Positions 1 through 10,159 of a stretch of DNA of 64,000 nt are shown piece after piece. Below the pieces are notes generated by a model that was not told the DNA's origin, ran no database searches, and was given only the letters and a program-made list of their open reading frames with translations. Within the stretch, counting starts at the first letter, position 1, and each line of letters begins with the position of its first letter. A program made the translations under genes and the position numbers. This stretch comes from an uncultured Flavobacteriaceae bacterium. GTDB taxonomy: Bacteria; Bacteroidota; Bacteroidia; Flavobacteriales; Flavobacteriaceae. The stretch covers positions 124,001 through 188,000 of the forward strand of contig CANNCA010000007.1 of NCBI GenBank assembly GCA_947503005.1. Direction: 5' to 3'.

Positions 1-2
1 TT

Positions 3-1298
3 TTTAAGGATCATATGGTGCTCCAGCGAAATAGTGAGGTTACAATTTGGGGTTGGGGCGATTTAAACGAGGAGATTAGTGTCATTACCGGTTGGAATGA
101 AAAAGAATACAAGGTAAAAACGGCATTGACAACCCAATGGCAATTAAAAATAGATACGCCTGAGGCCGGTGGCCCGTTCGAGATTATTATCAATGGAAAA
201 TTGAATCAAATAGTACTAAAGGATATACTGATCGGTGAGGTATGGGTTTGTTCCGGGCAATCGAATATGGAATGGAGCGCGAACAGTGGTATTGACAACG
301 CTGCGACAGAAATTGAGAAGGCCAATTATCCAAATATTCGATTTTTTAATGTTACCAAAAGAACATCTGAAACGGAACAGGATGATTTGGAAGGTTCCTG
401 GTCAGTATGCGCACCTGAAACTATGAAAGATTTTAGTGCAGTTGGCTATTTTTTTGCTAGACGACTTCAAGGTGAGATGGGCATACCTGTCGGGCTTATA
501 GATAACTCTTGGGGCGCTACAAGTGCAGAAGTTTGGACCCCAAAAGCGGTTTTTGAAAAAAACAGCTATTTGAAACAACAGGCCAAGAAAATAGAGGAGA
601 ATATTTGGGCACCGGTACAGCCCTCAATTTTGTACAATGCGATGGTGCATCCCATTGTAAACTTTAAAATTGCAGGTGTTTTATGGTACCAAGGTGAGTC
701 CAACGCTGCGAATCCGGAGAGCTATTTGGAACTTTTTACCGCTATGATTACATCTTGGCGCGAAGAATGGGGCTATGAATTTCCGTTTTATTATGTGCAA
801 ATAGCTCCTTATAACTACGGCACAGTAGGAAAAGGAGTAAAAGTTAGAGATGCCCAACGCAGGGCATTGAAGGTCACGAATACCGGTATGGTGGTGGTTA
901 GTGATATTTGCACTACAGACGATATTCATCCTACAAACAAACAAGATGTTGGCCTTCGTTTGGCGAACCTCGCTCTTAAAGACCAGTATAGGGTTTTGGA
1001 TAATATCGTAAATGGCCCACTTTTTAAAGAGTTCAAAATATCAGATAAGAAGATGAAAGTGATTTTTGAAAATTCCGATGGATTATACTTTAAGGATAAA
1101 AAACTTGAAAATTTTGAGTTAGCTGGGGATGATGGTCAATTCCATCCTGCAAAGGCGCACATCATAAATGATATGGTGATAGTATCATCTAAAAAGGTAA
1201 ATGACCCAAAAAAGGTCCGGTATGCATGGGGTAATACTACTTTGGCGAATCTTTTCAATAGTGCTGGGCTACCGGCGTCGAGCTTTATCAGCGATTGA
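3..1298 (+). CDS. Sialate O-acetylesterase-like SGNH hydrolase (5' end cut by window)
   Basis: This is probably a secreted carbohydrate esterase that removes O-acetyl groups from glycans. The SGNH block is visible as GQSNMEW with the likely nucleophile Ser about 83 residues after the first Met in the window. A WYQGESNA block and a C-terminal DDIHPT segment supply the Asp/His pair. The frame is open to the left edge (FKDH precedes MVLQR), and MVLQR is a family motif that normally lies after a signal peptide. The Met at 15 is therefore internal, and the true start with its signal peptide lies outside the window. The 3' end overlaps the convergent FG-GAP lipoprotein gene by about 11 bases. The neighbouring SusC/SusD pair suggests a role in trimming acetylated glycans, but sialic acid specificity is only the family name; plant or algal acetyl-polysaccharides are equally possible. 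Confidence 0.85.
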   Translation, partial: FKDHMVLQRNSEVTIWGWGDLNEEISVITGWNEKEYKVKTALTTQWQLKIDTPEAGGPFEIIINGKLNQIVLKDILIGEVWVCSGQSNMEWSANSGIDNAATEIEKANYPNIRFFNVTKRTSETEQDDLEGSWSVCAPETMKDFSAVGYFFARRLQGEMGIPVGLIDNSWGATSAEVWTPKAVFEKNSYLKQQAKKIEENIWAPVQPSILYNAMVHPIVNFKIAGVLWYQGESNAANPESYLELFTAMITSWREEWGYEFPFYYVQIAPYNYGTVGKGVKVRDAQRRALKVTNTGMVVVSDICTTDDIHPTNKQDVGLRLANLALKDQYRVLDNIVNGPLFKEFKISDKKMKVIFENSDGLYFKDKKLENFELAGDDGQFHPAKAHIINDMVIVSSKKVNDPKKVRYAWGNTTLANLFNSAGLPASSFISD

Positions 1299-4200
1299 TC
1301 TTTCTAGTCTCTTTACCAGTATTGTCAAAGAATCGAATGTGTTTCATATTCTTTGAAATATGGAGGGTTCTACTCGACTGCGATTGAAACGTATCACCCC
1401 AGTAAAATTCTTTTGAAGAACGGGTACCGTCAATATATTCAATAGTGACTTTGACTTCTTTCGGATGTACTTTGATGAGAGCTTCAAAAATTCGTGTTTT
1501 AGGTTCGAAAACCCTTAGCGAGTCATTGTTTTGAGATGCTATCACCAGTGATTTTTCATTGGCGATGTTAATCGAAACTAGACTTTTACCATCTCCGGGA
1601 ACAAAGAAATTACTATTATCTATGGGAATAGATTCAAAATTCCCTTTACCATTGTTCTTTAAAGCCAAACCAATTAAAGCATCTGCCGGGCCTTGTTGAA
1701 CTTCCATACCAAAATCATTTCCGACAAGAAGTAAATCAATGTTTGAGTCACCGTCAATATCTTTCGGCAAGATTCCATAAACCGGACCGATTTGAGCTTC
1801 TATCGGTAAGGCGTGTAATTTGAACTGGCCTTCACCCAAATTTTCTATCCAAGAAGACTCCATGTAATTGAGTGACAAAACGGTGGCGTCATTCAGAAGA
1901 CCATCCGCAAACATCTCTGGTAATGTTGATTCTCCAAATGCACCAAAAGAATTAAATTTTTTACGAATACCAACATATTGTTTGGTCACATCTTGCCAAG
2001 GATGGTACAAATACTCTTTTCTAGTTCCGAGGCTATCCCTTAAGTAATAAGAGATTAATGGGTCAATGGTACCATTTTGATCTAAATCTTTGGCATATAC
2101 GCGAACAGGTTCTTCAGAGCTTCCTTTAAAAAAAGTGTTCCTTCCTAGATTACCGGCAACATAATCCATGTCGCCATCATTATCAATATCAGATGCCGCC
2201 AAACTGTTCCACCATCCCAGTTTATTTTCAATTCCTGAATTTTGAATTTCATTTAATTTGCCATTGATATTCTCGAAAAATCGAATAGGTCCCCATTCTG
2301 TAGCCAAGATAAGGTCAGGCCAAAAATCACCGTTGAAATCGGTCCATAGGGCATCACAGACCAATCCAGGTTTTACCAAAGATGTTGCCATCTTTTCGGT
2401 GACATCAACGAATAAAGGGTTGTCTTTTGTACTATCATTCCTAAGGATATAGGAGCGTTCTGGAAACGGATACGCGAAGGGAGTGACTCGACTGCCCACG
2501 AAAAGATCCAAATCTCCATCTTTATCAAAATCAGCTGCCTTAACCGCGGAGGAGTTGATGTTGATCTCAGGAAGACTATTTGAATTTTCGGTAAAAATTC
2601 CTTGTCCATTATTAATCATAAGTACATCCCGATAAAACTCATGCCCCTCGGGGTATTGCCCACAACCACGAGCTATATATAGGTCGAGGTCACCGTCGTT
2701 ATCCGCATCGAAAAGTAGTGTGCCGGCATCTTCTTCATCAAGCTCTTCCGCATTTTTGTAGCCTACTTCTTGTTGTTTGAAAGTGCCATCTTTTTGTTGC
2801 AAGAACCATTTTTCCTTGAATTTTCGGCTGGCAGCGACGAACATATCATCCAAACCATCATTATTGACATCACCAACTGCTAGCGAAGGTCCATATTGCG
2901 AGAATTTATGGGGAAGTGTTCGTTGGAAATTAAAATCAATAAAATCGTGATCTCCACTGAGATGAGCTAGATTATAGTTGTCCGCAACTTCGTTAAAGGA
3001 ATATGAGGAGTCTATTTCATGAATTTTTCTGGAATGTATTTTATCCGAATTAAATTTAACCACTATTGTAGTATCCACTGGGCTTTTGTATAAAATTTGA
3101 TACTTTCCTTTTGGCCATAAAATTTTAATGCTATCTACTTCTGTTCGATTCCCCAAACCAAAGTGCACTTCATGCTCTGGTTGAGAGAGATACCCTCGGC
3201 CGGATAGAACCGACTTCTTTTGTATTGTACCTGCTGCATATATTTCGACAGATGCTCCAATAGCACTTTTGTTTTCTAATTTTCCCTCGAGTTTTAGGCG
3301 TAAATAGTGATTATCCGGGATTAGTTCACTAGCATTGTTCTTTAATAAAAGTACGGGGTCATCAATGTTGTTGACAACAAGATCCAAGTCACCATCATTG
3401 TCTAAATCTCCGTAGGCAGCTCCATTTGAAAAAGTACCGAAATTTAACCCCCATTCTTTAGTTATATCGGTGAAGGTGGCATCGCCATTATTTTTAAAGG
3501 CAAAGTTTGGTATTTTGATTTCAGGAATGGCTGCAATAAGCCGCTCTTTGCTTACTAATCTACTTGCTGTAACCCGAAAATCACCAAAATCTCGATCTGT
3601 TACGTCTTTTGGAAAACCATTTGTGATAAACAAATCTTGTAATCCGTCATTATCAAAATCGGCAAATAGGGGAGCCCAACTCCAATCGGTTTCTTGTACT
3701 CCGGCAAACATTCCAACATCGCCATAAATAGGAAGCTCTGACTCAGGATTTGTTCCTTGATTAATTTGCAGGGTATTACGAGCATATTGTTGTTCAAAAT
3801 CATATTTCTTCGTAAATATCTCTTTGGAATAGCTGCTTGGGCCTTGAAATAGTTTTTTACGTTTGTTATAGTAGGGTTGCATTTCGGTTGTATATATATC
3901 CATCAACCCGTCATTATTTATATCAGCGATATCGCTTCCCATTGACGACAAACTAAAATGTTTGAAAATATCTCCAGCTCTATTCGTAAATGTGCCATCT
4001 TGATTATTAATGTATACCAAATCATTACTAAGAAAGTCGTTAGCCACATAGATATCCATCCATCCATCATCATTAAAATCATGTATCAGCGTGCTGTGGC
4101 TATAGCCATGATAACGTATTCCCGCCGTATCCGAAACATTAATGAACTTAGGGTGGCCTAGGCTATAATGCTGTTGGTTCTGATATAAAACATCTCTACT

Positions 4201-4872
4201 TTTGGAAGTACCATCGTCATCTGACGGTCTGAATTCGGTCGGGTCGATGCCTTCAATACGATTGACGCCAATAAATAAATCTAAATCACCATCATTATCG
4301 TAATCGAAGAATTGTGCGTGAGATGAATAGCTAGCATCGGCAATGCCATACAGTTTTGCCATCTCTTTGAAGGTAGGATGGCCATCGACATTATTTCCTT
4401 GGTTGATATACAGCAAATTTGCCCTCTGCTTAGTGGTGTTCCTGAACGTGTTACAGACATAAACATCCAATTTGTCATCATTATTGATGTCCAATAGCGT
4501 TACACCCGAAGACCACATCATTTTTTCGGGCTTTTTAATCTTTGAGTGGTTGGAGATGTCCTCGAACTTTAAATTTCCTTTGTTCAGAAAAAGCTTATTG
4601 TCAACTTGGTTTCCCGTTAAAAATATATCATCAAGACCATCACCATTTAGATCACCAAGCGCAACACCGGCTCCGTTGTATACAAATTCGTTGTCAAGAA
4701 TATTGACCGAGTCGTTCAAAGTTAATTGGTTACTGAAATGTAGGCCTGAGTCGGCTCCATCTACTACAGTAAACAAGGTCTTTGGCTGCTTTTTATCACA
4801 TGAGCTTAACATAAGGACCGTAAGTGCGAAGGCAGATAAGTATCTTAAAAAGATTCGATTATTGATGCTCAT
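1288..4872 (-). CDS. FG-GAP/VCBS repeat lipoprotein with ASPIC/UnbV domain
   Basis: A large surface or periplasmic lipoprotein of about 1190 residues. I chose the Met at 4872 because it gives a compact lipoprotein signal ending LMLSSC; the reading frame also allows a start at 4923. The protein carries many Asp-rich calcium-loop repeats of the form D.N.DG..D, first over about residues 60-520 and again after 650, consistent with two FG-GAP beta-propellers. Between them, around residue 540-600, lies an ASPIC/UnbV-type segment (SAIGASVEIYAAG ... LGNRTEVDSIKILWP). Proteins of this CRTAC1-like class often sit beside SusC/SusD pairs in marine Flavobacteriaceae, where a glycan-binding or surface role is assumed but not proven. 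It lies downstream of susD on the same strand but beyond a terminator, so it is probably a separate unit. Confidence 0.85.
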   Translation of the reverse strand: MSINNRIFLRYLSAFALTVLMLSSCDKKQPKTLFTVVDGADSGLHFSNQLTLNDSVNILDNEFVYNGAGVALGDLNGDGLDDIFLTGNQVDNKLFLNKGNLKFEDISNHSKIKKPEKMMWSSGVTLLDINNDDKLDVYVCNTFRNTTKQRANLLYINQGNNVDGHPTFKEMAKLYGIADASYSSHAQFFDYDNDGDLDLFIGVNRIEGIDPTEFRPSDDDGTSKSRDVLYQNQQHYSLGHPKFINVSDTAGIRYHGYSHSTLIHDFNDDGWMDIYVANDFLSNDLVYINNQDGTFTNRAGDIFKHFSLSSMGSDIADINNDGLMDIYTTEMQPYYNKRKKLFQGPSSYSKEIFTKKYDFEQQYARNTLQINQGTNPESELPIYGDVGMFAGVQETDWSWAPLFADFDNDGLQDLFITNGFPKDVTDRDFGDFRVTASRLVSKERLIAAIPEIKIPNFAFKNNGDATFTDITKEWGLNFGTFSNGAAYGDLDNDGDLDLVVNNIDDPVLLLKNNASELIPDNHYLRLKLEGKLENKSAIGASVEIYAAGTIQKKSVLSGRGYLSQPEHEVHFGLGNRTEVDSIKILWPKGKYQILYKSPVDTTIVVKFNSDKIHSRKIHEIDSSYSFNEVADNYNLAHLSGDHDFIDFNFQRTLPHKFSQYGPSLAVGDVNNDGLDDMFVAASRKFKEKWFLQQKDGTFKQQEVGYKNAEELDEEDAGTLLFDADNDGDLDLYIARGCGQYPEGHEFYRDVLMINNGQGIFTENSNSLPEININSSAVKAADFDKDGDLDLFVGSRVTPFAYPFPERSYILRNDSTKDNPLFVDVTEKMATSLVKPGLVCDALWTDFNGDFWPDLILATEWGPIRFFENINGKLNEIQNSGIENKLGWWNSLAASDIDNDGDMDYVAGNLGRNTFFKGSSEEPVRVYAKDLDQNGTIDPLISYYLRDSLGTRKEYLYHPWQDVTKQYVGIRKKFNSFGAFGESTLPEMFADGLLNDATVLSLNYMESSWIENLGEGQFKLHALPIEAQIGPVYGILPKDIDGDSNIDLLLVGNDFGMEVQQGPADALIGLALKNNGKGNFESIPIDNSNFFVPGDGKSLVSINIANEKSLVIASQNNDSLRVFEPKTRIFEALIKVHPKEVKVTIEYIDGTRSSKEFYWGDTFQSQSSRTLHISKNMKHIRFFDNTGKETRKINR

Positions 4873-4937
4873 TTCTATGGAATGTTCTTGATTCATCATA
4901 ACGTACAAAGATGCATGAACCAATGGAAAGAAACAAA

Positions 4938-4964
4938 AAAAGCTGCCCTTTTGAGGCAGCTTTT
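4938..4964 (-). terminator. Rho-independent terminator of the susC-susD operon
   Basis: A perfect 10-bp inverted repeat (AAAAGCTGCC / GGCAGCTTTT) encloses a 7-base loop. Read on the minus strand it is followed by a T-run, and it sits about 20 bases after the susD stop codon. It should end the susCD transcript before the FG-GAP lipoprotein gene. Confidence 0.8.
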
Positions 4965-4984
4965 CACGTTAAAATTAAGAGTTA

Positions 4985-6784
4985 TTAGTAACCAGGATTT
5001 TGTGTCAAAACACCTGATTGAATATCAATTTGAGTTTGCGGTATTGGCATATACTCATTTTTACCTGACGTAAAACTAGCTCCACCAAACTTGGTCGTCA
5101 AATACTGAGATTCGTAAGTTAGATAATTATTCAGCTCAGTTGGAGCAACGCCCCATCTTACCAAGTCAAAGAAACGATGACCTTCACCTGACAATTCTAA
5201 CTTACGCTCCAAACGAACCGCATCGGTAGCGAAAGCAGCATCTGGGAACGACGTATATTCTGAGATTACATAGTTGGCAGCATCGGTACCATCTGAGTTT
5301 TTCACCCAGTGCTCAGAATTAGCTGCTCTAGCTCTAACCAAATTTACATACTCCAAAGCTTTATCTAAAGTACCGGCTTCGATTTCTGCTTCCGCAGCCA
5401 TTAACAGAACATCGGCAAAACGGATAATCGTATAGTTCATCGTCGCATAACCTCTCGTCCAAGAACTACCATCTGTGAATGAATTTTCTTGAGACTGATA
5501 GTAGATATACTTTTTGGGCGAATAAGGACCTGCATAGGGGAAACTACGAATCCAAGCAGAACCAGGGTGATTGCCCGCACCGTCGCCTGGCCAATCCAAA
5601 TATGGAATTCCTCTACGACCAATTGAATGGTCTATTCTTGGGTCTAATGGGTCTGGATCTTCAACAAAATCGTCTTCATCCAATCCGTTGGTAAATACAT
5701 GTCTGTAAATGTTGTCTACCTCATTGGCCGGGTCGTCATAAGAACCGTCTAATAATGGAAGACCATCGGCACCTGTTCTGAATGTATTTGCTAATTGTAT
5801 ACTAGGTTGAAAGAAACCACAGCAGTTACCTGGTCCATCAGGACCAGTATTGTAAGGGTAGTTCAAATCATCAAATGCGTTTGCATTTTGAACACTACCT
5901 GTGTTATTAGCAGATTCGACATCCATTACAGATTCTGCATGGTTGTCATTTTCGGCATTGTATATCTCTGCGTAATCATCCAAAAGGGCATATTTTAAAC
6001 CATTTGAAGTTACCCCATTGGTAATAACATCGTCGAACCAAGTTTTGGCCTCAGCAAATTTATTCTGAAACAATTTTGCCTTACCCATATAGGCACCGGC
6101 AGCCCACTTGTTCACTCTACCCGGACCATTTTCAGCTGGTAGGTTGTCAAACGCATATTGAAAATCAGCTTCAATATTACCCCAAAGGTCTGGAGTGTTT
6201 GGAATGGCTGCAATAGCAGCTTGTTTTTGGCCTTCATCGAGAGATTCATCTAGATAAATCGACTCATCAATATAGGGTACACTATTGAAGTGTTTCTTTA
6301 AATCAAAATAGAAATGACCTCTTAGCATTCTTGCCTCACCAGAAATACGAGCTGCCTCGCTGGGGTTTGAATCATAAAGACCAGAAAGCTGCAACTTTTC
6401 CAACACTATGTTGCATCTTTTAACACCTTCAAACCTACCTCTCCAAAGGTTATTGAGGTCTCCACTGGTAGGATCTTGCTCGTACCTTTGAAATGGATTG
6501 ATGGCAGAATAATCACCTGCATCGGTACCTTTATTCGCCTCACCGCCCATAATGGAGCCTGTAATCCAGTGGTTCGGACCTTCAAAACGATTGCCAAATA
6601 CTCCATTCAGTGCAGAATAGGCACCAATTAAGAGTCCATCAATACCTGCAGGACTAGCTACTAAATCACCTGATACCTGACCGGTCGGTGCAACCTCAAG
6701 AAACTCGTCGCTACAGGAAACCCCTATCATTAGGAGTACTGCTACCAGAATAGGTAGCTTTTTCAAATTAGTTATTGTTTTCAT
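4985..6784 (-). CDS. SusD/RagB-family glycan-binding outer-membrane lipoprotein
   Basis: The substrate-binding lid of a SusCD importer, anchored on the outer leaflet of the outer membrane. The 599-residue length fits the family. A lipoprotein signal ends at Cys24 (MIGVSCSDEFLE), followed by the typical FLEVAPTGQVSG segment. The N-terminal half has the helical TPR-like region (WRGRFEGVKRCNIVLEKL; ARMLRGHFYFDLKKHF). The C-terminal half has the RagB hallmarks TIIRFADVLLMAAEAE, YVNLVRARA and ERKLELSGEGHRFFDLVRW. It lies 66 bases downstream of the susC gene on the same strand and is clearly its partner. Substrate cannot be read from SusD alone; no enzyme of a known glycan class sits between it and the window edge except the acetylesterase. 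Confidence 0.95.
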   Translation of the reverse strand: MKTITNLKKLPILVAVLLMIGVSCSDEFLEVAPTGQVSGDLVASPAGIDGLLIGAYSALNGVFGNRFEGPNHWITGSIMGGEANKGTDAGDYSAINPFQRYEQDPTSGDLNNLWRGRFEGVKRCNIVLEKLQLSGLYDSNPSEAARISGEARMLRGHFYFDLKKHFNSVPYIDESIYLDESLDEGQKQAAIAAIPNTPDLWGNIEADFQYAFDNLPAENGPGRVNKWAAGAYMGKAKLFQNKFAEAKTWFDDVITNGVTSNGLKYALLDDYAEIYNAENDNHAESVMDVESANNTGSVQNANAFDDLNYPYNTGPDGPGNCCGFFQPSIQLANTFRTGADGLPLLDGSYDDPANEVDNIYRHVFTNGLDEDDFVEDPDPLDPRIDHSIGRRGIPYLDWPGDGAGNHPGSAWIRSFPYAGPYSPKKYIYYQSQENSFTDGSSWTRGYATMNYTIIRFADVLLMAAEAEIEAGTLDKALEYVNLVRARAANSEHWVKNSDGTDAANYVISEYTSFPDAAFATDAVRLERKLELSGEGHRFFDLVRWGVAPTELNNYLTYESQYLTTKFGGASFTSGKNEYMPIPQTQIDIQSGVLTQNPGY

Positions 6785-6850
6785 AGTTTAATTTTTGCTT
6801 AAAGATATTATTTTTTACTGACATAAATATCACAGTTTTATAACAATGGA

Positions 6851-9800
6851 TTATATACCTAATTCTAGGGTAATCAAGTACTGTGGTGAAACAGGGTAGT
6901 TACCAACATCAATACCAAAGTTGGTATCCGCACCACCTCCAATACCTGGGTCAAGACCGCTGTAATTGGTAATTGTCCAAATGTTGTTCGCAGACAGCCC
7001 AACTTTTAACTTGCTTAAACCGATTTTATCGGTAAGGTCAGTAAAGTCATAAGACAATGCCAAACGTTGCAATCTTAGGTACGAACCATCTTCAACATAC
7101 CACGAGTTACCTGCACCACTGGTACTTAGGTTGGATGCACTCTCCCAAATCGGAGCTGCAGCATTATTACCCAACTCTGGTGTCCATGATTGTTTGGCCC
7201 TTTGTCCTTTTGCCGAGCCTTCGAATGTTCCGAAGAAATCTGTAAACCATTTTGATTGGTTAAAAATTTCATTTCCAACAGAAGCGAACCAATAGGTCTC
7301 AAACTCCAAATTCTTATATTTTAGATTTAAAGTAGCACCCCCTGTATAATCAGGTACTGCACTGCCAATAAATGTTCTATCGTCTGGTGTAATAGCGCCA
7401 TCACCATTCACATCTTCATAACGGAAACGACCAACACCTTTACCATCTTGAGATGGCGAACTATCCACTTCTGCTTGAGAGTTGAAGTAGCCAATCACGT
7501 TATATCCAAAAAATGAAGATAACGATTGACCAACGGCGTTTCGTGTAGCTTGAATTCCTCTATACGATTGTCCATCGAAAAAATCAACCCCTGGTGCCAA
7601 GGCGGTAATTTCATTCTTTAAGAAAGAGTTGTTCAAGGTAACTGTAAATGACAGGTCTTCGGTGAAATTACCGCGACCCACAATTTGGAAATCCAATCCT
7701 GAATTCGCCATAGTAGCAATATTGACAGAAGGAGAACTCGCAAAGTTACCAGTAACACCTGCTAAAGGCAATTGGTATAGGAGGTCTTCAGTATCCTTTT
7801 TCCACCAGTCCAAAATAATTTCCAATTTATCGTTAAAAAAACCAGCATCGAAACCGATGTTTGTCGATGTACTGGTTTCCCATTTTGCATCTGGGTTACC
7901 GATTCTACTTTGTGCAAAACCTTCATCTGCACCACTATTCTGACCGCCAATAGGGTAGAAAGTACCACCTCTATTAGATGCAAAAAGTGAAAATTGATTA
8001 TTTGGATCAACGTTATTAGAATTACCCATTTGGCCCCATCCACCACGTATTTTCAGATCAGAAATAAAATCCTGATTTTGCATAAATGGTTCGGCGATGA
8101 CCCTCCAAGCAGCAGACACGGCTGGAAAGGTACCATAACGATTGTTACCTCCAAAACGAGAAGCACCATCACGTCTAATAACACCTGTCAAATAGTATTT
8201 TTCATCGAAATTGTAATCGAGCTTCCCAAAAGTTGAGAAGAAATTCACACCACTAAACAGTCCACTATTTACATTCGGACTCTGCACTACGCTCAAACTT
8301 TGGAAATCTAAAGAAGTTGAAAATGGGTTGATACCATTACCGTTGATAAATCTTCCTGCACCGGTATTTAAAGCTTCTAAACCTGCAAATGCCTTGATTT
8401 TATGCTTGCCAAAAAGTTTCTCGTAGCTCGCGGTATTGGTAAAAGTCCATTGGAAAAAATAGTTGCTACCTTCTGAAAAGTTATTACTGGCCTGTGGTTC
8501 TGAATCACCCAAGTATCTGAAACCATAATTTACAAAATGACTATTACCATATTGACCACCAAGGCTTGAACGTAGTGTTAGACCTTCAAATGGCTTAACC
8601 AATAAATATAGGTTTCCAAAGCCTCCGATACCATAACTCTTATCGCTACCATCGTTCAATGTCAATTGTCTAACAGGGTTACGAGGGTTGTTAAAACCAC
8701 CTGCTCTTGTACTGGCAAAGCTTCCGAATTCATCGCGAACTGGTATAATGGTAGGCATACGATAAGCGGATAAGATGACAGATTCGTCATCTGCACCACC
8801 GATACCACCTGCACCACCAAAGCCACCAATCACGGAGCGGTATGTCACTTGGAAGTTTTCACCCACGCTCAACCATGGTGTAATATCCCATTCAGAATTG
8901 AATCTCGCCGTATATCTTGAGAAATCATTGTTGAGAAGAATACCTGCTTGATTTTGTGCAGAAAGGCCCATAAAGAATCGTCCGTTTTCTGTGCCACCAT
9001 CAAACCCAAGAGAAAATCTACTGATTGGGGCAATCCGCGTAATTTCTTTGTACCAGTTGGTACCCGCTAAATTTGGACGGATTAAAAATACGTTCTCAGG
9101 ATCCGCCTCATAGTTTGCTCTTATCTCTGCCAAATTCACATCAGCCTCAAATACCCCGTTTTGACCATCCGCATGTAAATAATCAGGAAATCTTGGCGTA
9201 GCCTGATCTCCGTATTGTGGGTGTGTGTATTCTACGGCAGTACCATTCGCAGCGGCATTATTTTCATAACCTAAATGCGTAAACTCTGCCATCTCTTGTG
9301 GATTCAAGTTTTTCGGTACGGCAGCAACGTTTGGATCTGATACACCACTGGAGATGTTCAATGTCATCCGAGTTTTACGTCTGGTTTTAGAACCTTGTTT
9401 CGTAGTATAAACAACAACACCGTTTGCCGCTCTTGCCCCATAAATGGAAGCTGCTGCCGCATCTTTAAGAACAGTAGTGGTCTCAATATCATCTGGATTC
9501 AAGAAATCAGTGGATCCCACTGGTACACCATCAACAATATATAAGGGCTCGTTACCACCGAAGGCTCCAAAACCACGAATACGAATTTGCGAAGTGGTAC
9601 CAGGCTGACCATTGGTCAGTACGGTTACACCAGCAACTCTACCTTGTAGTTGCTGCTCAACGTTACCAGATGGTATCGCCGCCAACTCTTCAGCTTTGAC
9701 TATGGATACCGCCGCGGTCGTTTCTCGTTTGGTTTCCGTGGCATATCCTGTCACGATTACCTCGTCTAAGGCCGCCGCGTCTTCTGCCATTGTCGCATTA

Positions 9801-10159
9801 ACGGTAGAATTACCACTAACCGCAATTTCTTGCGTAACGAAACCTAGGTAACTAAAAACCAAAGTAGCGTCCGGATTGACTTCTAAGGTATAGTTACCAT
9901 CGAAATCGGTTTGAGTACCGTTTGTAGTTCCTTTTACTACGACATTTGCTCCTGGCAACGGAGTTCCTTGGTTGTCGGTCACTGTACCGGTGACGGTTGA
10001 TTGTACTGCATCTTCCAGTTCAATCTTAGCTAAATTTGCTTCGGGATTTGCCAATGCCAATTGGGCACCCAGACAAATCATCATCGATAAGAACCCAATA
10101 CCAAAAGAGGTAAATTTTCCTTTGGATCTTACCGAATTGTAATCACGTTTTTGATTCAT
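6851..10159 (-). CDS. SusC/RagA-family TonB-linked outer-membrane transporter
   Basis: A TonB-dependent beta-barrel importer for oligosaccharides that works with the SusD lipoprotein encoded next to it. The N-terminal signal sequence is longer than usual (about 40 residues). It is followed by a carboxypeptidase-D-like beta-sandwich (TVTGTVTDNQGTPLPGANV, about residues 55-130), a TonB box (LDEVIVTGY) and a plug domain with PLYIVDGVPV and GARAANGVVVYTTKQG (about 140-255). The rest is barrel, ending in a C-terminal strand (YLITLELGI). The 1102-residue length is typical. There is no STN domain, so signalling through an anti-sigma factor in the manner of FecA is unlikely. The gene is first in the operon, with a long AT-rich leader region upstream. 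Confidence 0.95.
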   Translation of the reverse strand: MNQKRDYNSVRSKGKFTSFGIGFLSMMICLGAQLALANPEANLAKIELEDAVQSTVTGTVTDNQGTPLPGANVVVKGTTNGTQTDFDGNYTLEVNPDATLVFSYLGFVTQEIAVSGNSTVNATMAEDAAALDEVIVTGYATETKRETTAAVSIVKAEELAAIPSGNVEQQLQGRVAGVTVLTNGQPGTTSQIRIRGFGAFGGNEPLYIVDGVPVGSTDFLNPDDIETTTVLKDAAAASIYGARAANGVVVYTTKQGSKTRRKTRMTLNISSGVSDPNVAAVPKNLNPQEMAEFTHLGYENNAAANGTAVEYTHPQYGDQATPRFPDYLHADGQNGVFEADVNLAEIRANYEADPENVFLIRPNLAGTNWYKEITRIAPISRFSLGFDGGTENGRFFMGLSAQNQAGILLNNDFSRYTARFNSEWDITPWLSVGENFQVTYRSVIGGFGGAGGIGGADDESVILSAYRMPTIIPVRDEFGSFASTRAGGFNNPRNPVRQLTLNDGSDKSYGIGGFGNLYLLVKPFEGLTLRSSLGGQYGNSHFVNYGFRYLGDSEPQASNNFSEGSNYFFQWTFTNTASYEKLFGKHKIKAFAGLEALNTGAGRFINGNGINPFSTSLDFQSLSVVQSPNVNSGLFSGVNFFSTFGKLDYNFDEKYYLTGVIRRDGASRFGGNNRYGTFPAVSAAWRVIAEPFMQNQDFISDLKIRGGWGQMGNSNNVDPNNQFSLFASNRGGTFYPIGGQNSGADEGFAQSRIGNPDAKWETSTSTNIGFDAGFFNDKLEIILDWWKKDTEDLLYQLPLAGVTGNFASSPSVNIATMANSGLDFQIVGRGNFTEDLSFTVTLNNSFLKNEITALAPGVDFFDGQSYRGIQATRNAVGQSLSSFFGYNVIGYFNSQAEVDSSPSQDGKGVGRFRYEDVNGDGAITPDDRTFIGSAVPDYTGGATLNLKYKNLEFETYWFASVGNEIFNQSKWFTDFFGTFEGSAKGQRAKQSWTPELGNNAAAPIWESASNLSTSGAGNSWYVEDGSYLRLQRLALSYDFTDLTDKIGLSKLKVGLSANNIWTITNYSGLDPGIGGGADTNFGIDVGNYPVSPQYLITLELGI

